This document shows, piece by piece, positions 54,011 to 64,000 of a stretch of 64,000 nucleotides of DNA. The DNA lies in NCBI RefSeq assembly GCF_026262505.1, contig NC_067207.1, positions 33,882,082 through 33,946,081 of the forward strand, written 5' to 3'. The notes below the pieces were generated by a model. It searched no databases, was not told where the DNA came from, and saw only the letters and a list, made by a program, of their open reading frames with translations. A program made the position numbers and the translations under genes. Numbering within the stretch: position 1 is the first letter of the stretch; each line of letters opens with the position of its first letter. This DNA is from Trichomonas vaginalis G3 (Eukaryota; Parabasalia; Trichomonadida; Trichomonadidae).

Positions 54011-54203
54011 GGTCTATCGTCGCTACAGGAAAAGTTACGGGCGTTCCAAGGAAGTATACTTTGAGAAGCCTTTTCCCCCTTATAGAATGAGATAGGACGG
54101 TTATTTTACAAAACTGACAACACTTTGACCGAGTAGTTTTTTGTGCTGAACAAAAAGTGTCATATAAACATCTGTCAAAAACCGCTTTTTTACTTCACTT
54201 AAA

Positions 54204-54821
54204 ATGCCACGTAAGCTACGTAAGAATATACGTAAGAGGAAGGGAGCATTGAAACATCCAATAGTAAAACTGACACCACAACAACAGTTGCAACAACAAA
54301 TGATGAATGACCCCACTATGTTGCAACAAATGTCAAGCAACCCTATGCTTTTAAACCGAGTTATTGGTGCACAGAGTGGAGGTTTAAGAGCGGCACTTTT
54401 AGCGAAAATGGCAGGCTATGGTGGAGCTGCAGACGGAACAGCTTATAACCCTCAAAGTCAAATGAATTTGAGTTCACTCAAAAATCAAATAACAGATGTC
54501 AAAAAGTCAAACATAGACATACAGAAACAAATAAGTGAAAACGAAAAGAAACTAGAATATGACAGACACACAAAGAAACTCAATGAGTTAAACGTAGAGA
54601 AAAAGAAGAAAGAAGAACAACTGAAAGAACTAAGTACAGAGGAATATGCAAAAAAAGTGTCAGAAAAAGCAGCAGAAGTAGCAAAAATGGAACAAGATGT
54701 TATAAATTTGAAAAACCATACTACTCAATATAAAGTACTGAAAGATGAAGAGATAAAACAAAAAGCCCTGAAGACATATATGGATAGCGATGAGTATAAA
54801 AAGAAGTTGAAGCAAATGTAA
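54204..54821 (+). CDS. Maverick basic/coiled-coil structural protein
   Basis: 205 residues. A very basic start (RKLRKNIRKRKGALK) is followed by Gln/Met-rich sequence (QQQLQQQMMNDPTMLQQM), a short Gly/Ala segment (GGLRAALLAKMAGYGGAADG) and a long charged coiled coil. The basic N-terminus suggests DNA or core binding. The following reading frames look like parts of the same structural region. Confidence 0.5.
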   Translation: MPRKLRKNIRKRKGALKHPIVKLTPQQQLQQQMMNDPTMLQQMSSNPMLLNRVIGAQSGGLRAALLAKMAGYGGAADGTAYNPQSQMNLSSLKNQITDVKKSNIDIQKQISENEKKLEYDRHTKKLNELNVEKKKKEEQLKELSTEEYAKKVSEKAAEVAKMEQDVINLKNHTTQYKVLKDEEIKQKALKTYMDSDEYKKKLKQM

Positions 54822-54903
54822 AGGCAGAAAAACTTTTACAGTTGCAAAACCAAACCGTACAGTATGAAAACTTAGCACAAGAAGTAAAAATAACGACGCA
54901 GCC

Positions 54904-57600
54904 ATGCAAAAGGCAATGAAAAGCGCAGAATATATAAAAGCTAACAATGACTGGTTAGATGCCCAAGCCAACGCCAAAGCAGCCCAACTTATAGGGTCAA
55001 TAAGGACAAAAATACAAGCGGATGAAGACAGTTCAAATGAAGCTTTAATGAATGCTGACTTTAAGAACGCCTTCGAAGCTCTTCATAGTAAGGTGAAACT
55101 AGTGAACGACTTCTCATCTGGAAAGAAACTGAAGTCTGAAGGTTTCGACAAAGAGTTAAGAGAAGTAGCACAAAATATGACGAAAATAACAGATGCAGCA
55201 ACGAGACAGGCAGTTCAAAGTGCCTATGACGCCGTTAGAGCAACTGTTGTGGAAAGTCAAGAAAAAGAGTTACAACAGACCAAAACAGACCTAGTAAATG
55301 CTTTCTTAAAAACGAAAAGTCAGGTAGGACATTATGCTGCAGATGGAACATATGTGCCAGCTGGTGGAACTTATATACCAGCTGGTGGAACTTATATACT
55401 AGCTAGTGGAACTTATATACCACCAAACCCTCCAAGAGAAGCACCTGCACCAGGACTACCTAAAACATTTACATCGTCACATGGACACAGACACAGGCAT
55501 GCACCAAAACCAACACAACAACCAACACAACAACCAACAGTTCAAAACACTGCACCACAACCAACAGTTCAAAACACTGCACCACAACCAACAGTTCAAA
55601 ACACTGCACCACAACCAACAGTTCAAAACACTACACCACAACCAACAGTTCAAAACACTGCACCACAACAACCACAAACAGAGCAAGGACATAAAAGAAG
55701 TAGAGAACAAGGAAACCAAGAATTCTTAAAAATGCTTAAGGAAAATTATGGTTACCCAGATACTCTTGACTTTAGTGACAGATATAAAGAAGCTATTAGA
55801 AAGTTCAAGGAAGGAAATACTGACCCGAACCTATTTAGCTTTATGGTTCAGCACCAAATGGGATATAATTTCAAACCTGGAAAATACAAGCTCGCTAAGG
55901 GATATGATTTAATAGCATATCATCCAAATGACATGACTGAATTTACTCCGAGATATTTGGTGTCAGAGCTAAATGATAATTCAACTCTCTTCATGAAACG
56001 CGTAAAAAATAGAGACGGAACGAAAGAAGAAAGGTTTATGAGTCCGGATGACTTAGATAGGGAACTTTTTAAAAACGGTCTCGGAATATATGAAATGCCA
56101 GCAGATGAGGTACAAGAAACTCCACAGGAAGAAGTTCAGATACAACCAGACATGGAAGAAATAGTTCAGCAACAACAGCTAGAAGAGCCTGAAGGAAACG
56201 AACAAGTCCCTCCTTTGGAAACTAACTTCACAGAACTAGATGAAGATTTGGAAACAGCCGAAAAATCTTGACCCTCAACAAGTGTATGCAGGGAATATGG
56301 AATCTTTCCAAGAGTCTAAGAAAAATTCGGCTGACATAGTAGAAGAATATCGAAAAATGTTCGCCGACATACAAAAGACTCCAACATCAGATGAAAATAT
56401 TCAGCATAGAATGGAAGAACTGAAAGAAAGTGTACGCAAATACAACAATCCTTTTTACTTACGACCATATAACGTTCAATCTTTGGCTGAACTCGGTGAA
56501 AATAAAAGGTTAAATTTCACCAAAACATATAGAAATGAAACATTGTTTAAAGTTCATTCAGAACCTAACCAATATGGAAACAAACCTACTTTTGTTTCTG
56601 CAGACTATGGAACTACAATGAGATGGGGTCATAAAGCTAATCCGGATAGGTGTTCATAAACTTACAACCACAATTCCAAGAAGTTGTAGACGCAATGGAA
56701 GTGAATGGTGAACCAGATATAGCTGGTATTTTCAGCGCGGCTTTAATGCCATTGAAAGATATGAAAGATGCAGATATTTTGGACCAGTATGAAATGAACA
56801 TGGCTGATGGAAATATAACACCTGACGTTCTAGAACATTTATCTCAAAGAACTACACAGAACCATAGAGATGGTATATTTGGTGAAGAGTTTAGAAAGAA
56901 AGTTAGGGAGAGAGAAGGAAGAGAACCTATTGTACATGACCTTGCAAACGAAAGTTTGCAAAATGTCATAAAAACTTACTTTGCAGACAATGAACCGAGA
57001 ATGGATGAATATTTAAGAAAACTCAAATGGACAGTACCAAATGAAATGTTAGTATTGAAAAACATGTTCCTTGACAAAATAAACCAACTACAGAAATAAA
57101 TGACGCAAGACTGAAACATTGGGTAAAAGCTTTCCCATTCACAAAAGATATTATTGGTAACATGGAAAGAAAACCAGAATGGCTACAAAAACATATATTT
57201 GGAAACGAGCTTATTCCATATGGACAAGCTCTGTTTGAAGAGCTTGAACCGGAAACTCAGGAAAGAGTCATGCAAACAATACGCGAAGACTCAAATACAA
57301 ACTATGACAAAATCTTTCTAGGATATAGGTTACCTGAGATGGGCGACCAGAGCCCAAAGGCAAAAAGGACATGGGAAATTTACAACATACTAGGTGAACA
57401 TGAGGCAAAGATGCAACAACTTGAAGCAGAGGGCAAGTTACCAAAAGCGACACCAAAGAAGAAGAGTAGAACAAAGTGAAAGTAGTGAAGAAGTAACTTC
57501 ATCTAGTGAAAGTAGTGGCAATGAAGGAAAAAGAAGAGTTAAAAACTCAGTCAGGAAGAAAGTAAAGCTTGGTCCGAGTGGGTTCTATTATGACACATAA
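54904..57600 (+). pseudogene. Maverick structural gene region with tandem repeats
   Basis: Plus-strand coding pieces. They comprise a helical part, a repeat of AGGTYIP type (about three to four copies of 21 bp near 55348-55424), and a repeat of TVQNTAPQP (five copies of 27 bp, about 55536-55670). After these comes a long acidic to basic region ending in a Ser/Lys-rich tail. Part of the 3' end is also found at 13855-14040 in the left element. Broken in several places; likely a large virion protein. Confidence 0.45.
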
Positions 57601-59914
57601 ATACAACTATTCTATATTTTTACCCATATGAAATGTACGCCGCTCAGAATATAACGCCAACAGTTTTGGATGCCATGAACGGAAATGTTTCCGAATGGTA
57701 TAACGAATGCGACAATGCCATTAGAAGGTCAGAAATAGTTCCTGGAACTTACGAAATATACAACTGCTGTTTCTTATGGAAACGTAGGTGAGTTTGGAGA
57801 AGGTCTCTTCAACAACAGTAGATATTGTTACAGGGTTGTGTTCGACAAGTTTAACATTATACTTAAAGCTTGACAAATTCTTCTCCTGAGTTTGAAGTTT
57901 GTCTTTCACAGTTGTTGGTAGTCGTTTGAATATCTGCAACAGAACTTAAGTCTCTGCTAACTTCAGGATATGTTGGTTCTTTTACAGGAACATTGTTATA
58001 CCATCTTCGTCCTCGTATGGTTTCCCCACTTCAACATCTCTGTCTTTGACATTGACAATAACACTTTGACTGTTTTGTTTGAGTTGGTGAATTTAACTTC
58101 AACATCTGCACCGCCATTAAACCTTTTGAAACACTTACGCTTCTATTTTTCGGAAAATGACATTTTACTTAGAATAAAAAGATGGACGTATTCGAGTATC
58201 TCTTCGAATTGAAGCAGAACAAAGTTTACACACACAAACAATACAAATACATTGACAGAATAGTTTCTTTATACAAACAATGGAAAATGTTATAGAATAG
58301 CAGTCTTTGCTGAACCAAAATATTTTCATAAAGCAAAGAAAAGTTGGTATAACTGAAATGGTGAAAGTTCTTGAAGCAGACAAAAATATAACAACAAAAC
58401 TTACAGATATTTTCTAAAGGTAAGTTATAATACAATATTATGTCAAAACTGGCGTACTGTCAATATTTGACGGAGAGAAGTCAGTTCAAGAACAACTTAC
58501 TGACCTGCTGCCAAAATCTGCTCGATGGAAGCTGTCGTTATGCAATCTGAGGAGCCCCAGCAGGTTTCATCGAACGAATCTTCAAAGAGCATCTTCCGTG
58601 AAAAGTGCTATTGGTTTTGTAAACTTCTTTGCTTTCAATTCATCTGGACCGTCTCTGTCACCAGTATATTGTATTTGAACTGTACCAACAGTTGAAATAC
58701 CACCCATAAAGTCTTCTGAGTCAGCAAATGGAATGCCAAGCCAAAAAGTTTGAACGGTCTCCATTTGTATATTGAGTTTTTTGACCTCCTGTATGAGTCC
58801 ATACTTTCACATATGGCATAATAGAACTTTGCATTTCAGGGTTAATGTTGTTGTGAAGTTGTTGTTAAAGTTCATAGCATCTAATGTCAAGTTGTAATGA
58901 CCTCATATCCTCAACTGTAGAATATTCTTCTCTTGGATAATATTTGCCATCTATGTTTATATGATATTTAATACCGGGGTTGTAGAAACAAGAATAGTCA
59001 TTTATAGTTCGTCTGAACAGTACAAACATAGTATCTGCATGTTTCATTGCAGTTGTTAAGGCAATATCTGTTCTTGCACCTGGGTCAGCACTTTGGTTTC
59101 CAACTTCACCTGCAAAGTCTTTGACAGATATTTGGTGTATAGGGAACATAAGTGGAACTGCAATATATTTGGCAGCTAAAGCATTTGAAATATCTGGGTC
59201 CAACAATATAGACTGCAAGTCTGCTTTCTATTCTCTTGCATTCAAATTTTTCGCATGTGAACTTAACTGGGTCCCAAGCAGTTCCAGCAGCATTGAAATA
59301 ATAGTTTACTTCAGTGTTGAAGTTTGAGAAACCAAAGTCTAAGTCAACTTTGTCTTTGCAAAAGTCACAGAACTTGGCTCCACCAGTTCCAGCTACAGTA
59401 AGAGTGAATGGGTCTTGTTTGGTGCAATGACTAAGTTATTTTTGCTTGGAGTAAGTTCGATAGAAATTTTTCCTGCCCAGTTTGGCAAGTATCTTAAAAA
59501 ACCTGAAGATGAGGAAAGATGACAAAGGAACTCTAAGTTTCAGTTTTACTTTAGTGACAGCATTTCCATCTGAACCAGAAAGGTTAACATAAACTCCTGG
59601 AACGTTAGGGTCAAGTCTTCTTATTTCTCAATGGTTGCATACTGGTCTGTTTGTTCTCTAGCTTGTGGTTGTACTGAGTTTCTCAAAAGCGAACCATTCA
59701 TAGTTTGCCCATGTTACTGTTTGAACTAAGTCAGAGTTAGAATATATCTTATATCCCTGAAAACTTCTGGAGCATATTGGTATCCGACATAGAAAATTCC
59801 ATTGCAACCTTTCTTGTCAGACAACTTGGCAGAAGGTTTTTATTTCAATGTCTTGTTCCACGTATAAGAATGAGTTGTCAATAGAAATAATATGAAACCT
59901 GTCGCAAGCAATAT
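57600..59914 (-). pseudogene. Maverick major-capsid-type gene remnant
   Basis: The part at about 58440-59900 reads on the minus strand, with words such as SNALAAKYIAVPLMFPIHQI, VGNQSADPGARTDIAL and YYPREEYSTVEDMRS. It corresponds, inverted, to 14.3-15.7 kb of the left element. Its length and its beta-rich, Gly/Asn-rich character fit a double jelly-roll capsid protein of Polintons, but I cannot confirm the fold. Broken in many places. Confidence 0.45.
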
Positions 59915-59939
59915 NNNNNNNNNNNNNNNNNNNNNNNNN
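59915..59939. other. Assembly gap (25 N)
   Basis: A run of 25 N exactly at the edge of the segment that is inverted relative to the left element, so the inversion itself may be a scaffolding effect. Confidence 0.99.
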
Positions 59940-60480
59940 ACTTTAGTAAATGCTGTAGCAATGTGGGCTTCACCTCGTTATGCTTGTTATATTTTCATGA
60001 TGTTAGATGAACTATATAAAGCAGAACGTGGAGAGATGGAAAAGAAACTTCAAGCAAAAGATGAAGTCATTGAATCCAAAGACAAAAGCATACAGAAAAG
60101 AATACCACGTTTCGGTACCAAAAGGAAAGGAAAAGAGTTTATAAGTATATGATATATACTGAAGAGTTGGAGAAAGAAAGAAGATAAAGATATGGTTATG
60201 TTGCATTTAGTCAGAAGAAACAAACAAAAGCTTTTATGACCTTGCTAAAATATATAAATCTGACAGAAACTGGTTCTATCGTGAAAACTTACCGATTTCA
60301 ATGACACCGAATGAGCAAATAAAGGAAATTGTCAAAAAACTCTTCCTCAAACACACTATGACATCAAAGGTTGCACAATACTTACATTCAAAGAAGACTT
60401 AACATACTGAAGGAAAAAATAACAGAATATTTCGATAACTTCAAAGAGGAAGAATGAAGTCACGACAACATTAACGAAGA
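59940..60480 (+). pseudogene. Broken Maverick gene after the gap
   Basis: Plus-strand coding-like pieces rich in Lys and Glu (KKLQAKDEVIESKDKSI). No family recognised. Broken in a few places. Confidence 0.3.
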
Positions 60481-60499
60481 AGTCACGACAACATTAACG

Positions 60500-60550
60500 A
60501 AGAGAGAATGAGGTGAAAAAAAACAGGTGAAATCTCACCTCTTCACCAAA
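60500..60550. repeat. Double-stem palindrome in the right Maverick
   Basis: GAGGTGAA and CAGGTGA words pair with TCTCACCT and CTTCACC words to give two stems in a row. It is the same design as at 9440-9485 in the left element and, more loosely, at 30-70. It lies between two genes that end towards each other. Confidence 0.55.
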
Positions 60551-60929
60551 AAAATATATTTTTGCTTAAATGACGTTCAGGGTCAATTTCTTCAACCATT
60601 TCACTTCCTTCGTCAATGTCAATAGAAGCTTCTTCAACCTTTTGGTAAGAACTTTTTATAACATCTTTGTTCGTTATTGTTTTCAGAGATGAAGAATAAT
60701 ATTTCACATTTGTTTCACCCTTCTTATATTCTTTCTGTTCGGAAAGATTCATAGCAATACTGAAGAAGTCAATGTTGGAGTTCTTTATAATAGTATAATG
60801 AGTATCTTTGACATTCACGAAGAAACCCTTTTGTTTCAAAACTACTGCTAACTCTTGTGAAGTATAACGTTTGCGGTCAATGACAATAGCTAATGGTCTG
60901 ACATACTGACCAAACTTAGATTCTTTCAC
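60543..60929 (-). CDS. Maverick protein of unknown function
   Basis: 128 residues. The first 60 look like a small alpha/beta domain (KFGQYVRPLAIVIDRKRYTSQELAVVLKQKGFFVNV) that could bind DNA, and the rest is acidic (EASIDIDEGSEMVEEIDPE). No family recognised. The gene may start further upstream, since similar coding character continues to about 61030. Confidence 0.4.
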   Translation of the reverse strand: MKESKFGQYVRPLAIVIDRKRYTSQELAVVLKQKGFFVNVKDTHYTIIKNSNIDFFSIAMNLSEQKEYKKGETNVKYYSSSLKTITNKDVIKSSYQKVEEASIDIDEGSEMVEEIDPERHLSKNIFFW

Positions 60930-61129
60930 AAACTTCTTGTTAAAGATAACATTGACGTTTGAAGCATTTTGAACTCATTCTTGATGACAGTAGCGAGAGC
61001 ATTGTATGAAAAGAACTTGCAATCTTGCATGTGTTTCATTAAAATAAAAATATTAAATTATTTTGAAAAATAACTTAAAAAAATCTAATCTAATTTTTTC
61101 AAAAAATATTTTTTTATTTCCTACTAAAG

Positions 61130-61738
61130 ATGTATCGGAAGTTGTCTAAGTTAGAACACTCGGAAATAAAACAACTTCTTACAGAAGCTAATATAGATGT
61201 TGCAAAGCATTACACAACAAACAAAAAGGCACTCGCTGACATCCTCAATGACTATAATGGTGAAATAACTTATGATAGAATTCATGAGTTCATAAAGCCG
61301 CAACGCGGCGAGGACGAAGTCCATGCAAGAGCATTTCCTTTAAATGACGTTGCTATTGACTTATATCATAGACGTTCAATACCTCATGAAGTAAGAAGAG
61401 AAATGTTTGACATAACAAATGCAAACGTTGGTCATACTCGTAAAGCTCTTTCACATGACGTTCGTCAAGAGATGTTTGACATAACAAATGCAAACGTTGG
61501 TGAAACAAGAAGAGCTGTACCACATGAAGTAAGAAGAGAAATGTTTGACATAACAAATGCAAACGTTGGTGAAACACGAAAGAGAGATGACACACTGAAA
61601 CAACAGAGAAGAGAGATGTTTAAAAGTGCTATAGAACAAGTTCGCAAAGCTAATAATGTCATTCGTTCCATTGACGACAAACCAAAAGAAGGTGAGAGAT
61701 GGTTAAAGAAAGATGAAGAAATAGGAAGAGAAATGTGA
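61130..61738 (+). CDS. Maverick repeat protein with 23-residue repeats
   Basis: 202 residues. Residues 1-55 contain KLSKLEHSEIKQLLTEANIDVAKHY and resemble a SAP- or LEM-like helical DNA-binding segment; this is tentative. At about 84-155 a 23-residue unit with core REMFDITNANVGETRRA repeats three times, with a fourth partial. Bases 61298-61322 are the 25-base double palindrome also found at 8760-8784, read in frame as PQRGEDEV. The next gene overlaps the stop by 4 bases. Same strand as the polymerase, so probably one transcription block. Confidence 0.5.
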   Translation: MYRKLSKLEHSEIKQLLTEANIDVAKHYTTNKKALADILNDYNGEITYDRIHEFIKPQRGEDEVHARAFPLNDVAIDLYHRRSIPHEVRREMFDITNANVGHTRKALSHDVRQEMFDITNANVGETRRAVPHEVRREMFDITNANVGETRKRDDTLKQQRREMFKSAIEQVRKANNVIRSIDDKPKEGERWLKKDEEIGREM

Positions 61739-62055
61739 AGTCAGGCAATAGACTCATTGACTTTAACATCGAAGCTTTAGATGAACCAAACAGAGACTAC
61801 TTACACAAACATTTCGGTAAGGTTTTCATGAGACTCTTAGAGAAAATTAAAATAAACTCCCAACAGAGATGGATGGTATGTTATAAACTTGGTGGAAAGT
61901 ATGAATGTTCTACGTTAAACCTCAATAATATTGGAACATTACTACATCAGCTCTTGAAGGAGAACTTTATATCAGAGATAGAAGCAAATGCTGCAGGTAT
62001 TGTTGAAATGCACTATGACTTCTTCTTGACAAACATAAAGAATCTTACGAAATAA
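61735..62055 (+). CDS. Maverick protein of unknown function
   Basis: 106 residues, start overlapping the previous stop by 4 bases. Words include DYLHKHFGKVFMRLLEKIKINSQQRWMVCYKLGGKYECSTL. Helical plus beta, no motif recognised. Part of the tight gene row leading to the polymerase. Confidence 0.45.
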   Translation: MKSGNRLIDFNIEALDEPNRDYLHKHFGKVFMRLLEKIKINSQQRWMVCYKLGGKYECSTLNLNNIGTLLHQLLKENFISEIEANAAGIVEMHYDFFLTNIKNLTK

Positions 62056-62057
62056 AG

Positions 62058-62706
62058 ATGTATGATTTAACAGAATATGAAGGCTTAACGATGTCAGATG
62101 TAAAGAAAGGCAAACCAAAAAAGAGACCATATAGAGATGAAAGCACACTGACAAATGACCAGAAAGCCATTTTGGAAGCTCTTAAGCAAACAGGAAACCC
62201 AGCACTTATAGAAAGCTTTTGGAAAGATAATGGTGAAAAGAAGTTTTATAAGAAGAGAAGCGGTCAGTTCTGGAAGTATCTTTGCACATTACCTATAAAT
62301 CTTGAACGCTACCAAATCTTCAATGAACTGAACAAAAGAACTGCAACACTTATGACAGGACAATTGTTTCGTTTATGCTTGCATTCAGGCTGGAGTAAAT
62401 GAAGAAACTATTGACCACATGAGAGAAGTCATTCGTGTTAGAGACTTTCCTCAAAGTAAAGTACAAGAAATTTCTGACGCAACAGGTATAGCATTTAATG
62501 TTACCATTGGTTACTTCAATGACTCAAGACATAATGAAATAAAGAGATACATACCAAAAGAATGTGAAACTGTTCGAACTATTGACTTACTTCTTGTTGA
62601 AGACCACTACATGCTAAATGAAAGACTTCCAATGACAACATATTTCATTCGAAACTATATAGAAATCTTGAAGGAGTGTGGTGGAATGAACATTGAAAAC
62701 AGATGA
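62058..62706 (+). pseudogene. Maverick genes between the repeat protein and the polymerase
   Basis: Two plus-strand frames (62058-62402 and 62419-62706) in close succession. The first is basic with RPYRDESTLTNDQKAILEALKQTG. The second is a small alpha/beta piece with IRVRDFPQSKVQEISDATGI. They may belong to one interrupted gene. No family recognised, though a helical DNA-binding or terminal-protein role would suit the place next to a protein-primed polymerase. Confidence 0.35.
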
Positions 62707-64000
62707 AAATATATACAAAGAGAGAAGATAAATATGTAGTTCGCATGGATAGAACTACACCGCTATGGGATGTTATGAAAACATTGTGGGAGTGCAAATA
62801 TTTTGAACCTATTTCTTATGGAGAACTTTTCACATATACGACTGACTTATATAAACAGAACCTTGCACCATTTAAAGATTTGACATATGCTCCAAAGTAT
62901 TGTGTACAACTGAAGAAGAAAGCAGAGTCAAAAGAAGTAAATAAAGCTAAATGTAAGTTCATACCTGAGCACGTTTTCTTTGCTGACTTTGAGTGTAGTA
63001 CGGATGGCTTTCATAAAGCTTTTAACATCTGTTATGACAGTGAAGATGGTTCAGTTAGTGAAAGCATTTGGGGTCAAAACTGTGCAACAGAATTTTTGGA
63101 AAGACTTCCTGACAAGAGTTTAATATATTTCCATAACCTCAGTTATGACATAAACTTCATCTTAAGACACATGACAGAAGTGAAAGGAACTCCCATCATT
63201 AAAGGTTCACGAACAATGCAAATAACTGGTTTATATAAAGGACGGGCAATTATTATAAAAGACTCTTACAGTGTTATAAATAAGAAGCTTAAACTATTTC
63301 CTGCTATGTTTAACTTACAAACAGGACCGAAAGAAGTATTTCCATATAACTACTACAGCAGTGTTTTGTTAGCAAATGACAACAGAACTGGTGTCATTTC
63401 TGAAGCATGTAAGTTTATCCATGATGCAGATACATTTATGAAGAACATAGATTCCATCAAAGGTTGCAGAATAGATGAAAACCACTTCGACTTAGAAAAA
63501 TATAGCACGTTTTACTGCAAACAAGATGTAAGAATTTTAAGAGAAGGTTTTGTAAAGTTCCGCAATGACTTATTGAAAGAGTTTGATTTAAACGTTTATG
63601 ACTACGTTAGTATTTGTTCTATTGCTAACAAATTGTTTGAGAACAGAGTATACTTCCCGAATGGAAATCTTTATGACCTCTCAAATAAACCAAGAGAATT
63701 TATTTCGAGATGCATTCAAGGTGGAAGATGTATGTTGTCAGATAACATGAAACAAAAGAGCAAAAAGAAACTCATTGCTGACTTCGACACTGTTTCATTA
63801 TATCCTTCAGCTATAGCAAGACTTTATACTTTAGAAGGTATTCCAAAAGTATTGAAGGAAGAAATGTTAAGCACAGAGTATCTCATGAGACATTTATTCG
63901 ATGACGACCAAAAGGAACCCATTGGTGAAAAGTTTATGTCTGGCTTCTTTGTTCTCATTAAGATAACAGAGATTGGTATACCCAGACACTTTCATTTAAT
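62703..64000 (+). CDS. Protein-primed DNA polymerase B of the Maverick (off window)
   Basis: The first 432 residues or so of a family B polymerase; the frame is open to the window edge. Exonuclease motif I is seen in FFADFECSTDG (Asp-x-Glu), Exo II in IYFHNLSYDINFIL, an Exo III-type segment in KYSTFYCKQDVRIL, and polymerase motif A in DFDTVSLYPSAI. Polintons use this enzyme type to copy themselves, with a terminal protein as primer. The start overlaps the previous frame's stop by 4 bases, so the genes are tightly packed. Confidence 0.88.
   Translation, partial: MKIYTKREDKYVVRMDRTTPLWDVMKTLWECKYFEPISYGELFTYTTDLYKQNLAPFKDLTYAPKYCVQLKKKAESKEVNKAKCKFIPEHVFFADFECSTDGFHKAFNICYDSEDGSVSESIWGQNCATEFLERLPDKSLIYFHNLSYDINFILRHMTEVKGTPIIKGSRTMQITGLYKGRAIIIKDSYSVINKKLKLFPAMFNLQTGPKEVFPYNYYSSVLLANDNRTGVISEACKFIHDADTFMKNIDSIKGCRIDENHFDLEKYSTFYCKQDVRILREGFVKFRNDLLKEFDLNVYDYVSICSIANKLFENRVYFPNGNLYDLSNKPREFISRCIQGGRCMLSDNMKQKSKKKLIADFDTVSLYPSAIARLYTLEGIPKVLKEEMLSTEYLMRHLFDDDQKEPIGEKFMSGFFVLIKITEIGIPRHFHL

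Larger units (their letters stand above)
53912..64000. mobile_element. Maverick/Polinton element, right copy (off window at right)
   Basis: Begins with 24 A and the reverse complement of the terminal module that ends the left element. Parts in order: structural/coiled-coil genes (54.2-57.6 kb), a capsid-gene remnant (57.6-59.9 kb), an assembly gap, unknown genes, a repeat protein and protein-primed DNA polymerase B. Broken in the 54.8-60.5 kb part in roughly ten or more places; the 60.5-64 kb part looks mostly open. Same family as the left copy, in opposite orientation at this end. Confidence 0.88.

Overview
The window looks like nuclear DNA of a parabasalid protist: Trichomonas vaginalis, Tritrichomonas foetus or a close relative. 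The genes are intronless and AT-rich. Several host genes have a trichomonad-type initiator (TCA followed by a pyrimidine or A) within about 15 bases of the ATG. Both flanks are Maverick/Polinton elements, the giant virus-like elements that are abundant in trichomonads. The species call is inference. I ran no search, and all family calls come from reading the translations.

Layout. (1) 1-22965 is a Maverick that runs off the left edge. Its parts include integrase, two tail-fibre-like genes, a packaging-ATPase remnant, structural genes and a Dam-type DNA adenine methylase. It ends in a GC-rich module and a run of 24 T. Its middle (about 9.9-19 kb) is badly broken, holds a direct repeat of about 2.25 kb and has one assembly gap. 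(2) 22966-53911 is about 31 kb of host DNA. In order it carries a ubiquitin-like protein, a LysM-TLDc protein, tRNA-Ser, a long coiled-coil protein, a small membrane protein, a BART-domain (CFAP36-like) protein, AP-1 gamma adaptin, tRNA-Gly, a two-repeat Myb factor, a Ubl-UBA-like protein, a DUF2439 protein, a large helical gene with two in-frame amber codons, a Cdc48-like ATPase fused to about 45 DPF motifs, an unrecognised 312-residue protein and a multi-pass membrane protein. (3) 53912-64000 is a second Maverick in opposite orientation, starting with A24 and the same GC-rich terminal module. It carries structural genes, a capsid-gene remnant, a repeat protein and a protein-primed DNA polymerase B that runs off the right edge.

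The most unusual material is in two 'empty' host intergenic regions. Each holds a nested palindrome with a tandem array of short RNA-like hairpins (stems about 13-26 bp) near its centre: 27813-28124 (five hairpins, first and last identical) and about 36850-37305 (seven hairpins, two of them copies). The second array sits between two 415-bp inverted arms that I read as identical. The two loci also share a 17-base word. Transcription would give long double-stranded RNA or a string of small hairpins, so these are candidate small-RNA loci. A third, simpler hairpin locus is at 43177-43334.

Two further themes stand out. The Mavericks carry tiny GC-rich palindromes with three-base loops, two of which lie inside unrelated ORFs in the same reading frame. 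In the host part, several genes suit membrane traffic and adaptor biology: the gamma-adaptin gene, and a Cdc48-type ATPase whose second ATPase domain appears to be replaced by a DPF-rich tail of the kind that binds clathrin adaptors.
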